Source: an uncultured Bacilli bacterium
GTDB lineage: Bacteria > Bacillota_I > Bacilli_A > RF39 > UBA660
DNA: 5,609 nt
Assembly (NCBI GenBank): GCA_947630095.1
Contig: CANRGI010000088.1
Coordinates: forward strand, 1-5,609
Direction: 5' to 3'
Each line of letters begins with the position of its first letter. The first letter of the stretch is position 1. This document shows positions 1 to 5,516 of the stretch, piece by piece. Below the pieces are notes generated by a model. It did no database searches and was not told where the DNA came from. It saw nothing but the letters and a program-made list of their open reading frames with translations. The translations under genes and the position numbers were made by a program.

Positions 1-675
1 AATATGGTTGAAGGGGAAAGAGTTGATTTCTCATATAATGAAAGGTTAACTTATATAGATTTTAATGATTATTCAGAAAGAAGCAACATATATAATTTAT
101 TATTTGTGAGTGGATATTTAACATTTGATAAAACTGAAGATGGAAAAGATTATTACAAAATACCAAATAAAGAAGTAAGAAATGAATTAAAGGAATTATT
201 TAGAAGGGCTATATTGGGGAAGAATAATTTTAATTTAAAAGATGTAATTTTATTAATAGAAGATATGTTAAATGGAAGTGCAAATGAAGTAGAGATAAAG
301 ATAAATCAATTATTGAATAGTTTAAGTTATTATGATATAAATTCTGGAAAAGAATTTTCATATCATATGTATATGATGCAACTTTTAGATCAAGCAAATG
401 GAAATGGATTTATAGTAAAATCAAATAGAGAGTCAGGTTTAGGTAGACCTGATATAATGATAGAAACTTATGATAGAAAAAGGGGAGCAGTAATAGAAAT
501 AAAGATAGCAAAGAGTGAAGAAGAAATTGAAAAGAAGTTAGAAGAAGCGAAGAAGCAAATTGAAGAAAAACAATATGCTAAAGAGTTAGAACTAGATGGT
601 ATAAAAGAAATTAAAAAATATGCTTTAGTATTTTATAAAAAGATATGCAAGTTTGAGTGCTTAGAAAACAATTAA
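1..675 (+). CDS. AAA-ATPase-like / PD-(D/E)XK nuclease protein, C-terminal part (copy 1, 5'-truncated by window edge)
   Basis: This is the last 224 codons of a member of the same family as the three genes downstream. An in-frame ATG at position 4 exists, but I do not take it as the start: the residues around it (M-V-E-G-E) align with the internal L-I-K-G-E / L-I-E-G-E of copies 2 and 3, where about 325 residues precede. The reading frame is also open through base 1, and no ribosome binding site can be seen. The fragment holds the conserved G-Y-L-T-x-D segment that follows the ATPase part. After it comes a C-terminal nuclease-like domain with a complete PD-(D/E)XK signature: R-P-D (Asp at fragment residue 151) and E-I-K (Glu166, Lys168). 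A charged helix rich in Glu and Lys and the family's terminal F-Y-K-x-x-C motif follow. Family knowledge predicts a Mg-dependent nuclease fold; the substrate and cellular role are unknown. It ends in a strong terminator, so it is a separate transcription unit from copies 2-4. Family is confident; function is not. Confidence 0.88.
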   Translation, partial: NMVEGERVDFSYNERLTYIDFNDYSERSNIYNLLFVSGYLTFDKTEDGKDYYKIPNKEVRNELKELFRRAILGKNNFNLKDVILLIEDMLNGSANEVEIKINQLLNSLSYYDINSGKEFSYHMYMMQLLDQANGNGFIVKSNRESGLGRPDIMIETYDRKRGAVIEIKIAKSEEEIEKKLEEAKKQIEEKQYAKELELDGIKEIKKYALVFYKKICKFECLENN

Positions 676-717
676 ATTGTATATGGACTAAAGAGTCCAT
701 ATACAATTATTTTTTTT
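675..717 (+). terminator. Rho-independent terminator of copy 1
   Basis: A perfect 15-bp inverted repeat (AATTGTATATGGACT, 675-689, pairing with 694-708) with an AAAG tetraloop is followed by eight Ts (710-717). The stem begins on the last base of the copy 1 stop codon, so there is no 3' spacer. It separates copy 1 transcription from the downstream unit. Confidence 0.93.
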
Positions 718-739
718 ATTTTAAATTAATATTTTATAC

Positions 740-768
740 TTTACATAACAATTAAAATTTGTTAAAAT
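740..768 (+). promoter_or_regulatory. Sigma70-like extended -10 promoter of the copy 2-4 operon
   Basis: TTTACA (740-745, one mismatch to consensus) and TAAAAT (763-768, one mismatch) are spaced by exactly 17 nt. A TGT directly before the -10 (760-762) gives the extended -10 TGn motif. The expected transcription start is near 775, giving a 5' leader of about 25 nt, mostly the Shine-Dalgarno. I see no operator palindrome or attenuator in 718-800, so the unit looks constitutive from sequence alone. Confidence 0.75.
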
Positions 769-785
769 GAAAACATATTAAGAAT

Positions 786-792
786 AAGGGGG
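786..792 (+). promoter_or_regulatory. Ribosome binding site of copy 2 (decides start 801)
   Basis: AAGGGGG ends 8 nt before ATG 801. The longer frame would start at GTG 792, which lies on the end of this Shine-Dalgarno and so cannot be its start. Copies 3 and 4 have the same arrangement. Confidence 0.88.
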
Positions 793-800
793 TGTTAGAG

Positions 801-2501
801 ATGGAGAAAAATGTACCATCTTATGTAAGTGAATTTAAAGAGTTCATAGAAAAAGATTATTATTATGTAGATAAAACGAAAGCAATAGAGGAATTACTAG
901 CAAAAGGTGAAGAAGCAATACTTTTTACTAGACCGATGTGGTTTGGTAAATCGATGTTTTTATCAATGCTAGATAACTTTTTTGATATAAATAAGAAGAA
1001 AGAAAATAAAAAATTATTTGATAATTTATATATAAGTAAGAGTGAATATTTTAAACATTTTGGGAAGTATCCAGTAATACATTTTAGTTTTTCAGGTTTA
1101 GATATGGATAGTTATGAATTATGTTATGATTTATTTGTTGAGAAAATAAAGAAATTATATAGAGATAAAGAATATATAACAAAAATATTAGATAACATAG
1201 AACTAGAAGAATTTAATCATATAAAATATGGAGATGCAGATGTAGTTGATTATACTAATAGTATTAAGAATTTATCAAAATGGTTAGAAAGATACCATAA
1301 AGAGAAAGTAATAATATTAATAGACGAATATGATACTCCTTTGGAAAGTGGAGAAAAGGGAGATTTTTATAAAGATATACTATATTTAGTAGGTAGAACA
1401 TTATCTTATTCATTAAGTGATAATTCCTCTCTTAAAATGGGAATAATGGCAGGAGTATCTAAAGCAATTTCTGATATTAATGGTTTAGATAATTTTAAAA
1501 TAAATACAGTATTAAGTAATGAATATGGTGATGTGTTTGGTTTTACAGAAAGTGAAACTAAAGAAATATTTAAGTATTATAAAATAAAATTAACTAAAGA
1601 AGTTAAAGAATATTATGGTAAATATAATATTGGAGGAGTAAGTATTTATAATATTTATGATATTGCAAATTATATTTCAACTAAACGATTAGAGCCTTAT
1701 TGGTATTATATTTCAGGAAATATATCATTAAGGAAATTAATTAAAAGAACTATTGACGACTATATATGTGATTTTAAAAAGTTAATTAAAGGAGAAAGTT
1801 TACCTATTAATTATAAGAAATTGATAACATTTATAGATTTTGAAGATTATTATGGGTTAGATAGTGCACTTTATTCAATGATAACAAGAGGGTATTTAAC
1901 ATTAGATAAAACACAAAATGGAATTGATTATTATAAAATACCAAATGTAGCAATAAGAGAAGAAATAAATAAGTTAATGAAAAGTATATTAAACTATGAA
2001 CGATTTAATGAAGAAGATTATTGGCAAATGCAAGAATTAAATAAAATGGTTGGAAAAATATCAGAAACAGAACAATTTGAGTTAACAGAAAAGAAAAACT
2101 TAATAGAAAATATATTAGATGGGGATGTATATGAAGCAAAATTGAAAATAAATTCAAAATTAAGTAAATTTAGTTTTTATAAAACTTTTAGTGAAAAAAA
2201 TTATAGAATTTACTTTTTAATGTTGGATGGGTTACTTGGAAAAACACAAAAAGAAAATCAAAGTGTAATATCAACTAGTGGAAGTGATAGTGAAATAATA
2301 TTAAAGACTACTGACTTGAAACAGGTAGCAGTAATATCAATAAAAGTTGCAAGTAGTGAACAAGATATTGTAAGTAAATTAAATGAAGAAAAAATAAAAT
2401 TAGAAGAGAGGTCTTATTATAAAACTTCAGAATTAGATAAGATAAAAGATGTTAAGGTATATACATTTATATTTTATAAAAGAAAGTGTATTATTCAGTA
2501 A
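801..2501 (+). CDS. AAA-ATPase-like protein with degenerate PD-(D/E)XK nuclease domain (copy 2)
   Basis: This 566-residue protein is full length for the family and has no signal peptide or membrane segment, so it is likely cytoplasmic. The N-terminus (residues 1-30) has the family hallmark Y-Y-Y-V-D-K-T. The P-loop is R-P-M-W-F-G-K-S (44-51, Lys50), with M-W replacing the usual basic pair. Walker B is I-L-I-D-E-Y-D (Asp175, Glu176), followed by an ATPase helical region and G-Y-L-T-L-D at 364-369. The C-terminal nuclease-like domain (about 430-566) aligns without gaps to copies 1 and 3 around the active site, but the catalytic E-I-K is S-I-K (Ser513, Lys515). The usual Asp is Glu498, with Asp496 nearby. 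I infer that ATP binding and hydrolysis may persist while nuclease activity is probably lost. It is the first gene of a three-gene operon, 23 nt ahead of copy 3. A role in defence or genetic conflict is often supposed for the family but is not shown here. Confidence 0.9.
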   Translation: MEKNVPSYVSEFKEFIEKDYYYVDKTKAIEELLAKGEEAILFTRPMWFGKSMFLSMLDNFFDINKKKENKKLFDNLYISKSEYFKHFGKYPVIHFSFSGLDMDSYELCYDLFVEKIKKLYRDKEYITKILDNIELEEFNHIKYGDADVVDYTNSIKNLSKWLERYHKEKVIILIDEYDTPLESGEKGDFYKDILYLVGRTLSYSLSDNSSLKMGIMAGVSKAISDINGLDNFKINTVLSNEYGDVFGFTESETKEIFKYYKIKLTKEVKEYYGKYNIGGVSIYNIYDIANYISTKRLEPYWYYISGNISLRKLIKRTIDDYICDFKKLIKGESLPINYKKLITFIDFEDYYGLDSALYSMITRGYLTLDKTQNGIDYYKIPNVAIREEINKLMKSILNYERFNEEDYWQMQELNKMVGKISETEQFELTEKKNLIENILDGDVYEAKLKINSKLSKFSFYKTFSEKNYRIYFLMLDGLLGKTQKENQSVISTSGSDSEIILKTTDLKQVAVISIKVASSEQDIVSKLNEEKIKLEERSYYKTSELDKIKDVKVYTFIFYKRKCIIQ

Positions 2502-2511
2502 AGGATAGAAT

Positions 2512-2518
2512 AAGGGGG
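2512..2518 (+). promoter_or_regulatory. Ribosome binding site of copy 3 (decides start 2525)
   Basis: AAGGGGG lies 6 nt before ATG 2525, inside the 23-nt gap after the copy 2 stop. A GTG at 2486 would extend the frame by 13 codons into copy 2, but it has no Shine-Dalgarno, and its extra residues have no counterpart at the start of copy 2. Confidence 0.88.
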
Positions 2519-2524
2519 TTAGAT

Positions 2525-4159
2525 ATGGATAAAAAAATACCATTTGGAAGAGAATTTTTTGACGAAATAATAGAAGAAGGTTTTTATTATATAGATAAAA
2601 CAAAGGTAATAGAAGATTTATTAAAAGCAGAAGAAAAAGTAATTGTTTATTTAAGACCTAGAATATTTGGGAAGTCTTTGTTTTTGTCAACGTTAGAGAA
2701 TTTCTTTAATATAGAAAAGAAAGAAAAAAATAAAAATTTATTTGATGGGTTATATATAAGTAAAAGTGAATACTTTAAATATTTTGGAAAGTATCCAGTA
2801 ATTAAGATAAATTTTAATTTTATATCAGATTTAGAGTATAAAGATAGTTATGCTTCGTTTAAAGAAATTATAAATGAATTATATGGAAAAAAAAGATATA
2901 TAATTAATTCATTAAATGATTTAGAAAAAGAAATATATAATAGAATATTATTTAGAACAGCAAGTGAAAATGAATATAAATTAAGTATAAAAAACTTGTC
3001 GGAGTGGTTAGAGAGATACCATAAAGAAAAAGTAATAATATTAATAGACCAATATGATGTACCAATTCGTTATGCTTATGAAAAGGGTTATTATGGAAAA
3101 ATGATAGACTTTTTAGGGGAAGTATTAACTGAAGCATTAAATGAAAATACATCTCTTAAAATGGCAGTTATGGTAGGAATAGTAGATGTACTTAATGATT
3201 ATACTGGTTTAAATAATGTTGTAAAAAATACAACACTAAGTAATAAATATAATGATATATTTGGTTTTACTGAAAGTGAAACTAAAGATATGTTAGAATA
3301 TTTTGGTTTTATATTAACTAAAGAATTTAAAGAATACTATTCTGGTTATAATATGAACGGGGTAAATATATATAGCCCTTGGGATATAATAAGTTATATT
3401 CATAATAAAAAACATAAAAATAAAGAACTAGAACCTTACTGGTATAATTCTTTGTCTATGGATTTATTAAAGGAATTATTTAAAAAAACAAATGACGAGA
3501 ATAAATATAAAATATTAAAATTAATTGAAGGGGAAAGTGTGGATTATTATTCTTTAGAATTAAAGTCTTTTAAAGATTATAATGATTATAAAGATGTGAA
3601 TAGTATATATTACTTATTATTTGTTCGTGGGTATTTAACATTAGATAAAGAAAATAATAGTAAAATTAAAGTTGTTAATGAAGCAATAAGGGGAGAATTA
3701 AAAGAGTTATTGCAAAAAGCGATTATACATACAGATATTATGAAAATTAAAACTAATGAATTAGTAGAAAATATAATAAATGGGGATATAATAGAATTAG
3801 AAAAAATAGTAAATAAAATATTAGGTGATATTAGTTATTATTATGTATTTGAAGAAAACGAATTAAGTTATTATTTAATTATGTTAGGTATATTTTTATT
3901 AATAAATGAAAAAGAATATATAATGAAATTTCGTAGAAAGTTAAGGTATAATGATGTAATAATAGAAAGTGTTAATAGAAAATTGGCAGTAATAATAGAG
4001 ATAAAATTAGTGAAGAGTGAGAAAGATATTGAAAGTAAGTTAAATGAAGAAATAAAAATAGAAGAAAAGGTTTATTATAAAGAATTAAGACTAGATAAAA
4101 TAAAAGATGTAAAGAAGTATAAAGTAGTATTTTATAAAGATAAATGTACTATAAAGTAA
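2525..4159 (+). CDS. AAA-ATPase-like / PD-(D/E)XK nuclease protein with Walker B Glu-to-Gln change (copy 3)
   Basis: This 544-residue protein has the same domain order as copy 2 and is collinear with it without gaps through Walker B. The P-loop is R-P-R-I-F-G-K-S (44-51, Lys50). Walker B reads I-L-I-D-Q-Y-D: Gln176 (CAA, 3050-3052) stands where copies 2 and 4 have Glu (GAA, GAG). In AAA+ and related P-loop enzymes this Glu activates the water, and Glu-to-Gln typically allows ATP binding but blocks hydrolysis. G-Y-L-T-L-D is at 369-374. The C-terminal nuclease motif is intact: N-D-V-I-I (Asp477) then E-I-K (Glu492, Lys494), ending with F-Y-K-D-K-C. The protein is probably cytoplasmic. It is the middle gene of the operon, 14 nt ahead of copy 4. 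The frame is otherwise undamaged, so this is not an obvious pseudogene. The biochemical effect is inferred from motif knowledge only. Confidence 0.9.
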   Translation: MDKKIPFGREFFDEIIEEGFYYIDKTKVIEDLLKAEEKVIVYLRPRIFGKSLFLSTLENFFNIEKKEKNKNLFDGLYISKSEYFKYFGKYPVIKINFNFISDLEYKDSYASFKEIINELYGKKRYIINSLNDLEKEIYNRILFRTASENEYKLSIKNLSEWLERYHKEKVIILIDQYDVPIRYAYEKGYYGKMIDFLGEVLTEALNENTSLKMAVMVGIVDVLNDYTGLNNVVKNTTLSNKYNDIFGFTESETKDMLEYFGFILTKEFKEYYSGYNMNGVNIYSPWDIISYIHNKKHKNKELEPYWYNSLSMDLLKELFKKTNDENKYKILKLIEGESVDYYSLELKSFKDYNDYKDVNSIYYLLFVRGYLTLDKENNSKIKVVNEAIRGELKELLQKAIIHTDIMKIKTNELVENIINGDIIELEKIVNKILGDISYYYVFEENELSYYLIMLGIFLLINEKEYIMKFRRKLRYNDVIIESVNRKLAVIIEIKLVKSEKDIESKLNEEIKIEEKVYYKELRLDKIKDVKKYKVVFYKDKCTIK

Positions 4160-4165
4160 AAGGGG
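4160..4165 (+). promoter_or_regulatory. Ribosome binding site of copy 4 (decides start 4174)
   Basis: AAGGGG begins on the base after the copy 3 stop codon and ends 8 nt before ATG 4174. An ATG at 4144 would overlap copy 3 by 16 nt and add 10 residues with no counterpart at the starts chosen for copies 2 and 3. It also lacks a Shine-Dalgarno. Translational coupling to copy 3 is plausible. Confidence 0.87.
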
Positions 4166-4173
4166 TGTTATAT

Positions 4174-5358
4174 ATGGAAAAGAAGATACCATTTGGTATA
4201 ACTGATTTTAAAGAAATAATAGAAGGAAATTATTATTATGTAGATAAAACAAAAGCAATAGAGGAACTAGTAGATACAGGTACTTATGTGCCACTTTTTA
4301 CGAGACCTAGGAAATTTGGGAAGACTGTGTTTTTGTCAATGTTAGATAACTTCTTTAATATAGAAAAGAAAGAAGTAAATAAAAATTTATTTGATGGGTT
4401 ATATATAAGTAAAAGTGAATACTTTAAATGTTTTGGAAAGTATCCAGTAATTAAATTAGATTTTAAAAATATTAATGGACCTACTTATAAAAAAGCATAT
4501 AAAAAGTATAAAGAAGTAATAAAGGAATTATATAAAAGTAAAGAGTATGTTAAAGAGTGTTTATGCTATGCGGAAAAAATAATGTATAATGAAATAATGA
4601 AGGGAACTGCCGATAGAGTAAAATATGAATTTAGTATTGAATATTTAACAAATTGGTTAAAGAGATACTATAATGAATATGTAGTTGTATTGATAGACGA
4701 GTATGATATACCTTTACGTGCTGGATATAAATATGGGTATTATGAGAAAATAAGATATTTAATAGTTGGTGCATTATCTGCTGCTTTAAAAGATAGTGAC
4801 TCACTTAAAATGGGAATAATGGTTGGAACATTTAATGTGATTAGATATATGAGTGATTTAAATAATTATGTAGAAGAAACAATGTTAGATAATCACTTTA
4901 AAGATATATTAGGTTTTAGTGAAAGTGAAACTAAAGAGATGCTTAAGTATTATGGAATAGAAATAAATAAAGATGTTAAAGGATATTATGGTGCATACAA
5001 TTCTAATGGTGTGATTATTTATAACCCTTGGGATATAATAAACTATATTAAAAATAGGAAATTAAAGTCTTATTGGTTTAATTATGCAGGGGTAAAGAAA
5101 TTATTTAAAAATATGGATAAAAGAGATGTAAACGATATACAAAAGGCAATTCAAGGGGAAAAGGTTATTGCTCTTGAAATGTTTGGTATATCAACTCATA
5201 GATGTTTTGAAGCATATATGAATGAATATTATGTTTATTATTTATTATTTGTAAGTGGGTATTTAACATTAGATAGAATAAAAGACAGAAATTATATTTT
5301 TAGAGTGACAAATAGAGCAATAAAGGAAGAATTGATTAAATTAATTAATAAAATGTAA
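4174..5358 (+). CDS. AAA-ATPase-like protein lacking the C-terminal nuclease domain (copy 4, C-truncated)
   Basis: This protein has 394 residues, against 544 and 566 for copies 3 and 2. The N-terminus (M-E-K-K-I-P-F-G) matches copy 3. The P-loop R-P-R-K-F-G-K-T (44-51, Lys50) and Walker B V-L-I-D-E-Y-D (Asp175, Glu176) are both intact, so this copy looks competent for ATP hydrolysis. Homology to the siblings continues through G-Y-L-T-L-D (362-367) and the next helix (A-I-K-E-E-L), then stops at Met394. The roughly 150-residue PD-(D/E)XK domain is absent, and no remnant of it is seen in any frame downstream. Instead a terminator and a convergent small-RNA unit begin within 10 nt of the stop. 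The cut falls between domains, so the product could fold as a free ATPase. It could equally be the remnant of a deletion or insertion event. It is the last gene of the operon. Confidence 0.88.
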   Translation: MEKKIPFGITDFKEIIEGNYYYVDKTKAIEELVDTGTYVPLFTRPRKFGKTVFLSMLDNFFNIEKKEVNKNLFDGLYISKSEYFKCFGKYPVIKLDFKNINGPTYKKAYKKYKEVIKELYKSKEYVKECLCYAEKIMYNEIMKGTADRVKYEFSIEYLTNWLKRYYNEYVVVLIDEYDIPLRAGYKYGYYEKIRYLIVGALSAALKDSDSLKMGIMVGTFNVIRYMSDLNNYVEETMLDNHFKDILGFSESETKEMLKYYGIEINKDVKGYYGAYNSNGVIIYNPWDIINYIKNRKLKSYWFNYAGVKKLFKNMDKRDVNDIQKAIQGEKVIALEMFGISTHRCFEAYMNEYYVYYLLFVSGYLTLDRIKDRNYIFRVTNRAIKEELIKLINKM

Positions 5359-5361
5359 AAT

Positions 5362-5396
5362 AAAAACGACTATTACAGAAGCAATAGTCATTTTTT
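5362..5396. terminator. Bidirectional Rho-independent terminator between copy 4 and the minus-strand RNA
   Basis: A 7-bp stem GACTATT (5368-5374) / AATAGTC (5383-5389) has an 8-nt loop. On the plus strand it is followed by TTTTTT (5391-5396). On the minus strand the other side gives TTTTT (5366-5362), then A and more Ts. It can stop both the copy 2-4 operon and the convergent small RNA. The stem is short and AT-rich, but T-tracts on both sides make the call good. Confidence 0.85.
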
Positions 5397-5409
5397 ATAT
5401 TCGGCATAA

Positions 5410-5474
5410 GCCGATACGGTCGCTAGGACCACAGTCATTCGACCAAAGGCCGATACGGTTGCTCGAACCACAGT
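5410..5474 (-). repeat. Two 26-nt imperfect direct repeats, 39-nt period, inside the candidate small RNA
   Basis: Units 5410-5435 and 5449-5474 match at 23 of 26 positions, with a 13-nt spacer (5436-5448). Two of the three differences (5421/5460 C to T and 5427/5466 G to A) face each other in the same stem position and keep it paired. The third (5425/5464) is in the loop. Confidence 0.9.
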
Positions 5475-5487
5475 TCTTACATTTATG

Positions 5488-5516
5488 ATATTACCATTTT
5501 AAACGTTTGTTGTCAA
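5488..5516 (-). promoter_or_regulatory. Near-consensus minus-strand promoter of the candidate small RNA
   Basis: On the minus strand TTGACA (5516-5511, perfect -35) is followed by a 17-nt spacer and TAATAT (5493-5488). TGG directly before the -10 gives an extended -10 motif. The predicted transcription start is about 5481-5480. The spacer contains the 8-bp palindrome AAACGTTT (5501-5508), a possible repressor half-site pair, although so short a palindrome is weak evidence. Confidence 0.82.

Larger units (their letters stand above)
5360..5481 (-). ncRNA. Candidate small structured RNA (~120 nt) with two covarying repeat hairpins
   Basis: A minus-strand promoter at 5488-5516 predicts a transcript start near 5481-5480, and the shared terminator predicts an end near 5360. 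Read on the minus strand, the RNA has two units of the form ACTGTGG...ACCGTATCGGC (5474-5449 and 5435-5410) with 39-nt period. Each can form a GGUY-loop-RACC hairpin: GGUU/AACC in the first unit and GGUC/GACC in the second. A C-G-G-C/G-C-C-G hairpin (5414-5401) and the terminator hairpin follow. The block 5401-5474 has 41 G/C of 74 bases, far above the surroundings. A small, convergent RNA with repeats and a shared terminator resembles antitoxin RNAs of type I toxin-antitoxin loci (RNAII of par from pAD1 is an architectural parallel). However, no toxin ORF is present here and I do not recognise the RNA family. A repeated regulatory DNA element is the main alternative. Confidence 0.62.

Noticed and set aside
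4..675. ATG at position 4 as a true start of a 223-residue stand-alone nuclease
   Set aside because: The frame is open to the window edge, the residues align with an internal segment of the sibling proteins, and no ribosome binding site is visible.
2952..3152. 66-codon minus-strand frame opposite copy 3
   Set aside because: It is antisense to conserved coding sequence of copy 3, has no ribosome binding site, and its Leu/His-rich composition is what antisense of Lys/Asn/Glu-rich coding gives.
5388..5438. 16-codon minus-strand frame (ATG 5438) within the small RNA; the 39-nt period keeps the frame open through both repeat units
   Set aside because: There is no Shine-Dalgarno. The stop falls in the terminator stem, and the differences between units preserve RNA pairing (two are synonymous-like only by chance of frame). 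Kept as a remote possibility of a tiny repeat peptide.
5449..5474. tRNA-like T-arm (minus strand GGTTCGAGC)
   Set aside because: The bases flanking a 7-nt T-loop do not form a 5-bp stem, and no acceptor, D or anticodon arm is present.
5410..5474. Possible short CRISPR array
   Set aside because: There are only two imperfect units with a 13-nt spacer, much shorter than CRISPR spacers, and no cas gene is in view.
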